Source: Clostridia bacterium
GTDB taxonomy: Bacteria > Bacillota > Clostridia > UMGS1810
DNA length: 64,000 nucleotides
Direction: 5' to 3'
Assembly (NCBI GenBank): GCA_017621495.1
Contig: JAGATB010000036.1
Location: forward strand, 18,076 to 82,075
In this document: positions 38,309 through 46,415 of the stretch, in pieces
Layout: each line of letters begins with the position of its first letter
How positions within the stretch are numbered: position 1 is the stretch's first letter
The notes under the pieces: generated by a model
What the model was told of the DNA's origin: nothing
Database searches by the model: none
Seen by the model: only the letters and a program-made list of their open reading frames with translations
Program-made: the position numbers and the translations under genes

Positions 38309-38406
38309 AGAGACTGGCGAAGTATATTCGTATTCTGGAGAGTTATGGTTTTGTAAAGTTTAATTAGAAATATAGATTGAGTCCTCTGCCGGCGAGCAGG
38401 GGACTT
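38309..38406 (+). repeat. 98-bp direct repeat, right copy (island boundary)
   Basis: Identical to 8065-8162. It holds the last codons of the pqqD-like gene in isolation (a gene remnant reading RLAKYIRILESYGFVKF and stop) plus the terminator hairpin. The following bases differ from those after the left copy. It sits about 90 bp upstream of dpsA. Confidence 0.95.
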
Positions 38407-38498
38407 AATTTATGGTGTTAAATAGGATTTTAAAGGGTCATTTTCGCCTAATGCTGCATATTATGACAATGCACTTGATTTTATTGGGGGAATGGCTT

Positions 38499-39338
38499 TT
38501 GAATAGAAAGAATGTTTTTCTGTGTGGCGGAGATTTGAGAAGTATATATATGGCAAGGTATTTTGCAGACAAAGGTTGTAGGGTACACACCTATGGCCAT
38601 GGCGATACAGACAATTCCGGGCTCCACTCGGTAAAAAATGCCGATGTGGTGGTGCTTGGCTTACCGGCTGTGAAAGACGGCGTGGTCAATATGCCTCTTT
38701 GCGATACCGTGCTTAAGTTTGAAGAGCTTCTTGATATGTGCTCCGAGGGGGCATTTGTGGCAGGCGGCAGGTTTACTGCACAGGATGCCGATTGTGCCAA
38801 AAAACACTCCGTTACATTGGCAGACTACTCCAAGGATGAGATATTTCAGATAGAAAATGCTTTCTACACAGCTGAGGGAGCAATCTGTGCACTGATAGAG
38901 AATACATCAAGGTCACTTTGCGGTATGAGAATTCTGATTACCGGATACGGCAGGATATCAAAGGCGATTTGCTCACTTTTGTCTTCCGCGCCCTGCCGGA
39001 TTACGGTGTATGCACGCTCTGCCGAGCAGAGAGCCTGGTGTGAAGCTCAGGGTATAATAACCCTTAATACTCTTGAGGATTTGAGAGAATATGATGCACT
39101 GATAAATACCGTGCCGGCAGATATTTTGCCCGGCAGGGGGTTATCCACCTTGTGCAAAGAGGCAATAATTATAGATCTCTCGGCAAGACCCGGCTATGTG
39201 GATAAACAGGCGTGCAGTAATCTTGGACTTAATCTCATCTACCTGCCGGGTCTCCCCCTGACGAGTGCACCCTGCTCTGCCGGTGAAACCGCCGCAAGAG
39301 CTATAGAGCGTATGTACTTTTTTACAGAGGGGAATTGA
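38499..39338 (+). CDS. dpsA: Dipicolinate synthase subunit A
   Basis: 279 aa from a TTG at 38499, which has GGGGG 8 bp upstream and gives the typical start NRKNVFLCGGDLRSIYMARYF; upstream in-frame starts lack ribosome binding sites. The N-terminal Rossmann-like part and a second NAD(P)-binding segment (RILITGYGRISKAICSLL) match the DpsA/SpoVFA family (about 290 aa). With DpsB it makes dipicolinate, the calcium-chelating core compound of endospores, from a dihydrodipicolinate precursor, in the mother cell. In Bacillus the operon is controlled by sigma-K; here only a weak CATATTATG (38457-38465) is seen. Confidence 0.9.
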   Translation: MNRKNVFLCGGDLRSIYMARYFADKGCRVHTYGHGDTDNSGLHSVKNADVVVLGLPAVKDGVVNMPLCDTVLKFEELLDMCSEGAFVAGGRFTAQDADCAKKHSVTLADYSKDEIFQIENAFYTAEGAICALIENTSRSLCGMRILITGYGRISKAICSLLSSAPCRITVYARSAEQRAWCEAQGIITLNTLEDLREYDALINTVPADILPGRGLSTLCKEAIIIDLSARPGYVDKQACSNLGLNLIYLPGLPLTSAPCSAGETAARAIERMYFFTEGN

Positions 39339-39343
39339 ACACG

Positions 39344-39928
39344 ATGTCAGTAGAGGGAAAGAAAATAGGCTTTGCCCTGTGCGGGTCGTTTTGTACCTTT
39401 GCCAAGGTAATGCCGGAAGCGAAGGCACTTGTTGATGCAGGCGCTCATGTTTACCCCATAATGAGCGAAATTGCATTTTCTACAGACACCCGTTTTGGCA
39501 AAGCCGCAGATTTCAAAAAATATCTTGAAGATATAACCGGAAACGAAATTATAAGCTCCATAAAAGCAGCCGAACCCATAGGACCCAAGGGATATCTTGA
39601 TGCACTTGTGGTTGCCCCCTGCACAGGCAATACACTTGCCAAGATTGCAAACGGGGTTACTGATTCCGCTGTTTCCATGGCAGCTAAGGCAAACTTAAGA
39701 AATGACAGACCGCTTATAATCGCTGTATCTACCAATGACGGACTCAGTGCCAATGCTAAAAATATAGGTATGCTTCTGCCCAAAAAGAATGTCTATTTTG
39801 TACCCTTTGGTCAGGACGATTGCGTAAATAAGCCTGACTCGCTGGTGGCGGATATGACCAAAATTCTGCCTGCTGTAGAGACCGCTCTGGAGGGTAAGCA
39901 GATTCAACCTGTATTGTATGCCAAATAA
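39344..39928 (+). CDS. dpsB: Dipicolinate synthase subunit B (flavoprotein)
   Basis: 194 aa. The ATG at 39344 is 10-11 bp after AGAGGGG and 5 bp after the dpsA stop. The sequence has the flavoprotein fold of the HFCD family (KKIGFALCGSFCTFAKVMPEA, then LVVAPCTGNTLAKIANGVTDSAVSMA). Length fits SpoVFB (about 200 aa). It completes dipicolinate synthase with DpsA and confirms a spore-forming host. Confidence 0.92.
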   Translation: MSVEGKKIGFALCGSFCTFAKVMPEAKALVDAGAHVYPIMSEIAFSTDTRFGKAADFKKYLEDITGNEIISSIKAAEPIGPKGYLDALVVAPCTGNTLAKIANGVTDSAVSMAAKANLRNDRPLIIAVSTNDGLSANAKNIGMLLPKKNVYFVPFGQDDCVNKPDSLVADMTKILPAVETALEGKQIQPVLYAK

Positions 39929-39937
39929 CGCAAAACA

Positions 39938-39970
39938 AAACGGGTCGCCCACTGCCTGGGCGATCCGTTT
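39938..39970. terminator. Bidirectional terminator between dpsB and ABC exporter
   Basis: 14-bp stem AAACGGGTCGCCCA / TGGGCGATCCGTTT with one G-T pair and a 5-nt loop between convergent genes. Confidence 0.8.
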
Positions 39971-39975
39971 AAGCG

Positions 39976-41721
39976 TTATCCTTTAAATTGGCTGTTGTAT
40001 ATATCATAGTAAAATCCGCCCTTTTCCATAAGCGAATTGTGTGTTCCCTGTTCTACCACATTGCCGTCTTTCATCACCAGTATGCGGTCGGCATTTTTAA
40101 TCGTGGAGAGTCTGTGTGCCACTACAAAGCTCGTATGCCCCTTCATCAAGGTGCTGAATGCACTTTGAATTTTCATCTCGGTTCGGGTGTCTATAGATGA
40201 TGTGGCTTCGTCCAGTATCAGCATATGCGGCTTTGTCAGCATCAGTCTGGCTATGCACAAAAGCTGTTTTTCTCCTTGCGATAATCCGCTGCCGTTTGCG
40301 GTGAGTACTGTGTCGTAGCCCTTTGGCAGACGCTTTATAAAGCTGTGTGCATGAGCCTTTTTGGCAGCTTCTGTAATCTGTTCATCCGTTGCGTCGGGAT
40401 TTGCCAGGGCTATGTTTTCTCTGACGGTTCCGGTTTTTAGCCAGGTATCCTGCAGTACCATTCCAAATCCGCTTCTTAACGATTCTCTGGTTAAGTCGTT
40501 TATGTTTATACCGTCAATCCGTATAGACCCATCGTTTACATCATAAAATCTCATCAGCAGGTTTATGAGGGTAGTTTTGCCGCAACCGGTGGGTCCTACT
40601 ATGGCTATCTGCTGACCCGGTGTTATGTTGAGATTGAGGTTCTGTATAAGGGGTCTTTCCGGCACGTATGAAAAATATACTCCATGTGCATTTACAGAAC
40701 CGAAGATATCTTCGGGGGGTATGCTTATATTGCCGTCGGGGCTTTGCACCGGGGCATCGGTAAGCTCAAATATTCTCTCGGCACATGCTATGGCATTGTG
40801 CAGCTCCGCTATCACTCCGGAAATCTCATTGAATGGCTTGGTGTATTGATTGGCATAGCTCAGAAAGCATGACAATCCGCCTACTGTGAGGGCACCGCCC
40901 TTTAATGCATACATGGCACCAAACAAAGCTACAAGTGCATAAACCAGGCTGTTTACAAATCTGGTGGTGGGATTTACCAGAGATGAGAAGAACGTAGCCT
41001 TGAGGGAGTATTTACCAAGCTTTTCGTTTATTTCATCAAATCTTTTTAGTGTTTCCTTCTCCGACGATAGCGATTGTATAACCTTTTGATTGGTTATAGC
41101 TTCCTGAATAATTGCGGTTTGCTCACCTCTTGTTTGAGACTGCAGTGTAAACATTGCGTGAGTTTTGGAGGCGATATACTTTGATACCAAAAGAGATATC
41201 GGTGTCAGTACTATAACTACCAGTGCAATATATACATTTATAGACAGCATAAATATTATAGTTACCGCTATTGTCATGACACCTGTAAAAAGCTGTGTAA
41301 ATCCCAGAAGTAATCCCTCCGAAAAAGTGTCTGCATCGGATATAATCCTGCTCACTGTATCGCCGTAGGGGTGAGTGTCTATATAGCTTAAAGGGAGCTT
41401 CTGCAGATGCGTAAATGCTTTCATACGCAGATTTTTTACCACTCCGTACGCTATCCTGTTATTTAAGGTGCTTATGAGGTGATTTATCACACCTGTGGCT
41501 ATTATTACAGCCGCACCTTTTATGAGCAATCTCCATATGCCGTTTAAATCTGTTTTTCCCTTGCCTGCAGCCAGGTCTATAGCTTCACCGATTATGATGG
41601 GTATATAAAGTGTAAGCACTACCGACAGAGCTGCCAGGAATATGACAGATACTACACTGAGCTTGTATTGCTTTACAAGACCGAGTATTTTGATGAAAGT
41701 ACTCTTTTTACTTTTTTTCAC
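39976..41721 (-). CDS. ABC exporter half-transporter, catalytic-site subunit
   Basis: 581 aa with six membrane segments (about 15-320) and an ATPase domain. Walker A is GPTGCGKTT, the signature is LSQGE, and Walker B ends MLILDEATSSID with the catalytic Glu. It lies 12 bp after its partner gene. The pair matches heterodimeric type IV exporters (LmrCD/BmrCD-like), in which one nucleotide site is degenerate. Substrate unknown; drugs, lipids or peptides are possible. Confidence 0.88.
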   Translation of the reverse strand: MKKSKKSTFIKILGLVKQYKLSVVSVIFLAALSVVLTLYIPIIIGEAIDLAAGKGKTDLNGIWRLLIKGAAVIIATGVINHLISTLNNRIAYGVVKNLRMKAFTHLQKLPLSYIDTHPYGDTVSRIISDADTFSEGLLLGFTQLFTGVMTIAVTIIFMLSINVYIALVVIVLTPISLLVSKYIASKTHAMFTLQSQTRGEQTAIIQEAITNQKVIQSLSSEKETLKRFDEINEKLGKYSLKATFFSSLVNPTTRFVNSLVYALVALFGAMYALKGGALTVGGLSCFLSYANQYTKPFNEISGVIAELHNAIACAERIFELTDAPVQSPDGNISIPPEDIFGSVNAHGVYFSYVPERPLIQNLNLNITPGQQIAIVGPTGCGKTTLINLLMRFYDVNDGSIRIDGININDLTRESLRSGFGMVLQDTWLKTGTVRENIALANPDATDEQITEAAKKAHAHSFIKRLPKGYDTVLTANGSGLSQGEKQLLCIARLMLTKPHMLILDEATSSIDTRTEMKIQSAFSTLMKGHTSFVVAHRLSTIKNADRILVMKDGNVVEQGTHNSLMEKGGFYYDIYNSQFKG

Positions 41722-41733
41722 TCTGCTCCCTCC

Positions 41734-43440
41734 TTATTCCTGGGATTGATGGATTTCCTTGTAAACTTCACAGCTTGCAAGGAGCTCATCGTGAGTTCCT
41801 ATACCACATATTTTGCCGTCTTCAAGGACTATTATTTTGTCTGCATGACGTACCGATGCTGTCCTCTGAGAGACTACGAATACAGTGGGAGAGTAAGACA
41901 GACCCTTGATGGCATTTCGGAGTGCTGCATCGGTTGCGTAGTCAAGTGCCGATGAGCTGTCATCAAGGATGAGGATTTCCGGCTTGCGTACAAGTGCACG
42001 AGCTATACTGAGTCTTTGCTTTTGTCCACCGGAGAGGTTCGTGCCGCCTTGCTCTATCATTTCATCGAGACCGAGCTTTTTGGAGGATATCACATCCGAT
42101 GCCTGAGCCATAGCTATGGCTTCTTTGATTTGTTCATCGGATGCATCCGGTTTGGAGCGAAGTATATTTTCTTTTATTGTACCTTTGAAAAGTACGCTTT
42201 TTTGCATGGCAATGCCGATTTTATTTCTGAGGTCATCGATTTTATAAGCTTTTACATCAATACCGTTTATTTTTACCGAACCCTTGGTAGCATCATAAAA
42301 TCTGGGTATCAGATTTACAAGGGAGCTTTTGCCTGAGCCGGTAGAGCCTATGATACCTATCGTATCGCCCTTGTTTACTGTAAATGTGATATCTTCAAGA
42401 GAGGCTTCTCCTGCACCGGAATAAGTGAGAGATACCCCGTCAAATTCCACTGCTGTATCATTGGAGGCAGTCTCAATGCCCGTACCGTCTTTTACGGAGG
42501 GTTCCATATCAAATACCGCCTCAATTCTGCCGGAGCATGCTATGGCTTTGTTTATGCTGATTATAAATGTGGCAAGCTTTATCAGCTCCACAAGTATTTG
42601 GGACATATAATTGTATAGAGCTACCAAATCTCCCTGGCTTAAATCACCGACATTAATCCTGACAGAACCGGTGTATATGAGCAGTATGATTGCCATATTG
42701 ATTATTATATATGTGGCAGGGTTGAGCAGAGCGGAGATTTTACCGGCGAAACGCTGCAGGTGATTTAGCTTGGAGTTGACATCAGCGTAGCTTTCTGTCT
42801 CTTTGTCCTCTGAACAAAAAGCTCTTATAACCCTGGTACCTTCTAAGTTTTCAATAGTGAGGGTGGTTATCTTGTCAAGTGCTGATTGTACTTTTTTGTA
42901 GAGGGGTACAGTGCCGAGCATTATACCGAATACCACAGCACATAACACGGGTATAACTCCTGCAAATATGAGTGCAGCCCTGAAGTCTATGGTAAAAGCC
43001 ATTATCATAGCACCGATTACTATAAATGGCGAACGCAAAAACAGCCTGAGTACAAGGTTTATGGTGGTTTGTACCTGATTGATATCGCCGGTCATACCTG
43101 TTATGAGGGTACTTGTGCCCGTACGGTCAAGCTCCGTGAAGGAGAGAGACTGTATCTTATCAAAAAGAGCATGACGGATTTTGGTACCGAAGCCCACTGC
43201 CGCCTTGGCAGAGAAATACTGTGCAGTAATAGCCAGTAACAGTCCTATAAAGGCAAATAAAGCCAGTGTGATGCAGCCGGAGTATATTACCCGGGTATCA
43301 CCCTTTAAGATGCCTTTGTCTATGATAGATGCTACCACCAACGGTACCATAAGCTCAAATGACGCCTCGATAAGCTTGAAGAGTGGTCCCAGGACGCACT
43401 CCTTTTTATGTGAACTGAGAAAAGACAGAGTTTTTTTCAT
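41734..43440 (-). CDS. ABC exporter half-transporter, degenerate-site subunit
   Basis: 568 aa, ATG with AGAGGTTGAT upstream. Six membrane segments followed by an ATPase domain: Walker A GSTGSGKSS, signature NLSGGQKQR, Walker B ILILDDSSSALD. The catalytic Glu after Walker B is replaced by Asp, as in the degenerate site of heterodimeric exporters, whereas the downstream partner keeps Glu. This asymmetry supports the pairing. Confidence 0.88.
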   Translation of the reverse strand: MKKTLSFLSSHKKECVLGPLFKLIEASFELMVPLVVASIIDKGILKGDTRVIYSGCITLALFAFIGLLLAITAQYFSAKAAVGFGTKIRHALFDKIQSLSFTELDRTGTSTLITGMTGDINQVQTTINLVLRLFLRSPFIVIGAMIMAFTIDFRAALIFAGVIPVLCAVVFGIMLGTVPLYKKVQSALDKITTLTIENLEGTRVIRAFCSEDKETESYADVNSKLNHLQRFAGKISALLNPATYIIINMAIILLIYTGSVRINVGDLSQGDLVALYNYMSQILVELIKLATFIISINKAIACSGRIEAVFDMEPSVKDGTGIETASNDTAVEFDGVSLTYSGAGEASLEDITFTVNKGDTIGIIGSTGSGKSSLVNLIPRFYDATKGSVKINGIDVKAYKIDDLRNKIGIAMQKSVLFKGTIKENILRSKPDASDEQIKEAIAMAQASDVISSKKLGLDEMIEQGGTNLSGGQKQRLSIARALVRKPEILILDDSSSALDYATDAALRNAIKGLSYSPTVFVVSQRTASVRHADKIIVLEDGKICGIGTHDELLASCEVYKEIHQSQE

Positions 43441-43473
43441 ATCAACCTCTTATTATGGATAAATTAAATAAAA

Positions 43474-43502
43474 AAGCCTCCCGGCATATACTCGGAAGGC
43501 TT
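43474..43502 (-). terminator. Terminator of rpsT
   Basis: Stem AAGCCT-CCG / CGG-AGGCTT with one mismatch, followed on the minus strand by T-rich sequence. Confidence 0.65.
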
Positions 43503-43506
43503 ATTA

Positions 43507-43773
43507 TTATGCACTTAACTTGTTAAGCTTAGAAGAAAGCTGTGATTTCTTTCTGGAAGCTGTGTTCTTGTGGAGAACACCCTTAGCAACAGCCTGATCG
43601 ATCTTCTTGAACGCTAACTTGCATGCTGCAACTGCTTTCTCTGTATCAGCCTTAGCAACGCAATCTTCAAACTTCTTAATGCAAGTTTTTAAGTTTGTCT
43701 TGATAATCTGATTTCTTAAAGTCTTGGTTTCGATAACCTTAACTCTCTTTTTTGCGGATTTAATGTTAGGCAT
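43507..43773 (-). CDS. rpsT: 30S ribosomal protein S20
   Basis: 88 aa, lysine-rich and helical: MPNIKSAKKRVKVIETK at the start and VLHKNTASRKKSQLSSKL at the end are S20 hallmarks. It binds 16S rRNA early in assembly of the small subunit. GGAGGTGAAAC precedes the ATG. Monocistronic, with its own promoter and terminator. Confidence 0.97.
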   Translation of the reverse strand: MPNIKSAKKRVKVIETKTLRNQIIKTNLKTCIKKFEDCVAKADTEKAVAACKLAFKKIDQAVAKGVLHKNTASRKKSQLSSKLNKLSA

Positions 43774-43812
43774 AGTTTCACCTCCAATGACATAATTATC
43801 AACATAATGTGT

Positions 43813-43841
43813 ATTTTACCATATAATTTTTAAAAAATCAA
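43813..43841 (-). promoter_or_regulatory. Sigma-A promoter of rpsT
   Basis: Minus strand TTGATT (43841-43836), 17-bp spacer, TAAAAT (43818-43813), about 40 bp before the ATG. Confidence 0.65.
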
Positions 43842-43961
43842 GTAAAATTTAATATTTTTTCAAATTTCTCTATATTTTATGAAAAATGTACGGATTTGGG
43901 TGTTTCGGCTAACAGTAGTAGTTAATATTTACTTTACTTTCGCATTTTCACGCACAAGCAT

Positions 43962-43991
43962 TGTAGGGAACGATGCCCTCATCGTTCCGCA
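43962..43991 (+). repeat. TGTAGGG-type palindromic element
   Basis: Stem GGAACGAT...ATCGTTCC; one base different from the element at 51891-51920. The surrounding 43842-44075 region has no gene. Confidence 0.75.
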
Positions 43992-44075
43992 TCCGGGTCA
44001 TCACACACGGTTTGTCGGGAGATATTTATTAGTACTATCGATAATATAAAGCGTTTGATAAAAGCGATAATTTTA

Positions 44076-44104
44076 TTGACAAATTTTGTCGGATTGTGTA
44101 TAAT
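44076..44104 (+). promoter_or_regulatory. Perfect consensus promoter of the candidate toxin mRNA
   Basis: TTGACA (44076-44081), 17-bp spacer, TATAAT (44099-44104). Both hexamers are perfect. The predicted start (about 44111) gives an 85-90 nt leader with hairpin TCGGA-TTAG-TCCGA (44113-44126). Confidence 0.8.
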
Positions 44105-44197
44105 AACGAGGTCGGATTAGTCCGATAAGGTGAGACCAAAAACAGTGTAACAGCTGGGCGGTTATGCCATCATCTCTTTAGCAAGGAGGTGATAGCT

Positions 44198-44266
44198 ATG
44201 GAATATGTGTACATAATGATGTATATAATTACTTTGATTGTGTTAATCATAACCATAAAAAAATAA
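44198..44266 (+). CDS. Candidate type I toxin: 22-residue hydrophobic peptide
   Basis: The ORF begins MEYVYIMMYI, continues with a run of Ile/Leu/Val/Thr and ends IITIKK: one short membrane segment with a positively charged tail, the form of small membrane toxins and holin-like toxins of Firmicutes. Its ribosome binding site (AAGGAGGTGAT, 44183-44193) is a near-perfect anti-16S match, 4 bp from the ATG. That site is locked in a hairpin: ATCATCTC (44169-44176) pairs with GAGGTGAT (44186-44193). A consensus promoter drives it, and a convergent consensus promoter produces an antisense RNA over its 3' end. Membrane action and toxicity are inferred. Confidence 0.65.
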   Translation: MEYVYIMMYIITLIVLIITIKK

Positions 44267-44349
44267 CGCCAGCCCATGTCATAAGCCTGGCATTATTTTC
44301 ATAAAATAATCCTGTTGTGGCATAACCGTTTGAGGTCTTGCCTTTTTCT
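44260..44349 (-). ncRNA. Candidate antitoxin antisense RNA
   Basis: Predicted to start about 44349, 7 bp after a perfect minus-strand promoter, and to end near 44260 after the hairpin GCCAG...CTGGC followed by TTATTTTTTT. About 90 nt. It would be fully complementary to the 3' part of the toxin mRNA, sharing a two-way terminator, the layout of Fst/TxpA-type loci. Its 5' part carries GGTTATGCCA, also present in the toxin leader (44160-44169). Ends are approximate. Confidence 0.55.
44265..44347. terminator. Terminator set between toxin and antisense transcripts
   Basis: Hairpin 1 (AACGCCAG...CTGGCATT, 44265-44296) serves both strands; hairpin 2 is ATTATTTT-CAT-AAAATAAT (44292-44310); hairpin 3 pairs GGCA..ACC with GGT..TGCC and is followed by TTTTTCT (44319-44347). 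If the toxin mRNA runs to hairpin 3 its TGGCATAACC (44318-44327) can pair with GGTTATGCCA in the leader. Confidence 0.55.
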
Positions 44350-44355
44350 ATTTTA

Positions 44356-44384
44356 ATTATAATCTATTTCTTTTATTTTGTCAA
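44356..44384 (-). promoter_or_regulatory. Perfect consensus promoter of the antisense RNA
   Basis: Minus strand TTGACA (44384-44379), 17-bp spacer, TATAAT (44361-44356). Perfect hexamers, aimed back at the toxin gene and away from rqcH. Confidence 0.8.
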
Positions 44385-44396
44385 TACAAATTTTCT

Positions 44397-46160
44397 CTAC
44401 GCTTTTAACCTCTTCACCAATTCCTCATCCGGATCTGCATAGATTGTGTTATAATTCACATATATCACCATTCCGGGCTTAGCGCCGGCAGGCTTCTTCA
44501 CATTTTTGACTTCTGTATAATCCACCGGCACACTTTTGGAATTGCGTGCTTTGCTGTAGTATGCCGCCAGTGATGCCGCCTGCAGATATGTGCGGTCGGG
44601 TACCTCCATGGCATCGGGAGTACGTACTATGGCGTGGGAGCCGTGTATGCTCTTGGTGTGAAACCATATGTCTGTGCTCCTGGAGAGCTTTAGTGTAACA
44701 TAGTCGTTTTGTGCATTGTTTTTGCCCACATATATGTCGTACCCGTCATCGCTTATAAAGTGCATAGGCGTGGGTAGGGATTTCTTTTTATTTCCCTTTT
44801 TGCCGCCTCGGTGTTTTAAGTAGCCCTGTTCGGTGAGCTCTTCACGTATCATGGCAATCTCGGCTCCCGATTCGGCAAGCTCTATTGCCTCTTTCACAGA
44901 TTCCAGATAGTCTATCTCTTTAAGGTTTAGTTCTTTTTGTTTTGCAGTCTCTGCTTCGGCGGTCTTTTCCTTGGTATATTTTGTGTAGTATCTTTGGGCG
45001 TTTTTAGACGGTGTCAGATCGTCTTTCAAAGCTATTTTCACCGTTTCTCCCGTTTCCGAGTAGAAGTTTTCGCACTCAATATACTTCATACCCTGTTGTA
45101 TCCTATACAGGTTTGCGGTTATCAGGTCTCCGTAAATTTTAAATTTTTCCTTGTTTTTGGCTTTTTCCAGGGTTTCGTTCTCTATCTGCAGTTTTTTGAG
45201 GCATCTCTCCAGATTGTTGTTTACGAATTTCATAAGGTCGCCGCTTTTTTGCTTCAAGCTCTGCATGGAGGATTTTTTTAAGTAAAATGCCTCTGCTGCT
45301 TCGTTGACACTGTCGTATACTGTCACATTAGCCATGTTCTCAAACTGCGTAATCTCAAGTGCATTGAAATCTATGAGCTTTCCCGACTCATTATCGGCAG
45401 CAGTGCAGGGGGTGTATACACCGTCAACGGTATTTGATATCATCCTGGAGAATATATATGCGGTTTTGTCCAGCTGCTCGGCGCTTGCTTCTTCACCTGT
45501 TTTGTCTGTGAAGCCGGTGGCTCTGTATACCGATTCCCTTGCCATAAGCGGACTTATGCCGCAGTAGGCATCCATCAGTTGTTTGAAGAGCGGTACATTG
45601 CTTATGTTTAGAGTTCTCTTTATATCATCCTTGCCTATGACGGCAGGATTCGCCTTGCCTTGAGAGGGCGGAGCTGTGTATATGAGACCGGGCAGTATCT
45701 GGCGAACACTGCTTACGCTCAAATCGATGTGATATACCGAGTCTATGATTTTGTCGTCCTTATTTATGAGTATGATGTTTGAATATTTGCCCATCAGCTC
45801 ACATATGAGCACCTTTTCGCTGAGCTCGCCCAATTCGTCATAGCTCTCTATGTGTATGCGGATTATACGCTCGAATTCCGGCTGCTCTATAAGGGTAATC
45901 CTGCCGCCGGTCAGATGCTTGCGCATAAGCATGCAAAACATAGGCGGCTGCATTGGATTTTCCATACTGCCGGATGCCAGATGAACCCTCGCACATGAAG
46001 GGTTGGCACACAGCAGTAGCCTGTATGTACCTCCTCGGGTGCGTATCATTATGGTTACTGTATCCTTCTCCGGTTGATGTATCTTATCTATTTTACCGTC
46101 ACGCAAAAGTTCGTTAAGTTCCTTTGTAATCGCGTGAACCACTATTCCGTCAAATGCCAT
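44397..46160 (-). CDS. rqcH: RqcH, ribosome quality-control NFACT protein
   Basis: 587 aa. The start (MAFDGIVVHAITKELNELL) and the NFACT-N domain (about 1-200), helix-hairpin-helix region, long coiled coil (about 290-440) and C-terminal NFACT-R domain (GYDIYVGKNNAQNDYVTLKL, then DIWFHTKSIHGSHAIV) are typical. RqcH binds the 50S subunit of a split stalled ribosome and recruits tRNA-Ala to add C-terminal alanine tails that mark the chain for degradation. Older annotations call it fibronectin-binding protein FbpA. Its 3' end is only 12 bp from the antisense promoter. Confidence 0.93.
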   Translation of the reverse strand: MAFDGIVVHAITKELNELLRDGKIDKIHQPEKDTVTIMIRTRGGTYRLLLCANPSCARVHLASGSMENPMQPPMFCMLMRKHLTGGRITLIEQPEFERIIRIHIESYDELGELSEKVLICELMGKYSNIILINKDDKIIDSVYHIDLSVSSVRQILPGLIYTAPPSQGKANPAVIGKDDIKRTLNISNVPLFKQLMDAYCGISPLMARESVYRATGFTDKTGEEASAEQLDKTAYIFSRMISNTVDGVYTPCTAADNESGKLIDFNALEITQFENMANVTVYDSVNEAAEAFYLKKSSMQSLKQKSGDLMKFVNNNLERCLKKLQIENETLEKAKNKEKFKIYGDLITANLYRIQQGMKYIECENFYSETGETVKIALKDDLTPSKNAQRYYTKYTKEKTAEAETAKQKELNLKEIDYLESVKEAIELAESGAEIAMIREELTEQGYLKHRGGKKGNKKKSLPTPMHFISDDGYDIYVGKNNAQNDYVTLKLSRSTDIWFHTKSIHGSHAIVRTPDAMEVPDRTYLQAASLAAYYSKARNSKSVPVDYTEVKNVKKPAGAKPGMVIYVNYNTIYADPDEELVKRLKA

Positions 46161-46323
46161 GTTATTTCACCTCAATTTACTATTGTATCATACTTTTGCA
46201 AATATATCTACTGTTAAACAACCAAAATCTAATAATTTTAACGGTATTGTCTAAGCAAAATTATTAAAATTTTACAAAAATATTAAAATTTGCCCTTAAC
46301 GTGCATAATTATAAAAAATCTAT

Positions 46324-46352
46324 TTGAATTTACGCTGAATTTGTGCTATAAT
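46324..46352 (+). promoter_or_regulatory. Sigma-A promoter of nifJ
   Basis: TTGAAT (46324-46329), 17-bp spacer, TATAAT (46347-46352); about 57 nt leader and AGGAGGTC ribosome binding site. Confidence 0.7.
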
Positions 46353-46415
46353 TAATAAGGTTAATTATAATATTTTCTTTATAAATATTAAATTTAAATA
46401 GGAGGTCATTAAAAC

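Noticed and set aside
38309..38370. A second functional pqqD-like gene
   Set aside because: Only the last 19 codons and stop are present, without start or ribosome binding site.
44397..46160. Fibronectin-binding adhesin
   Set aside because: There is no secretion signal and the domain order is that of RqcH.
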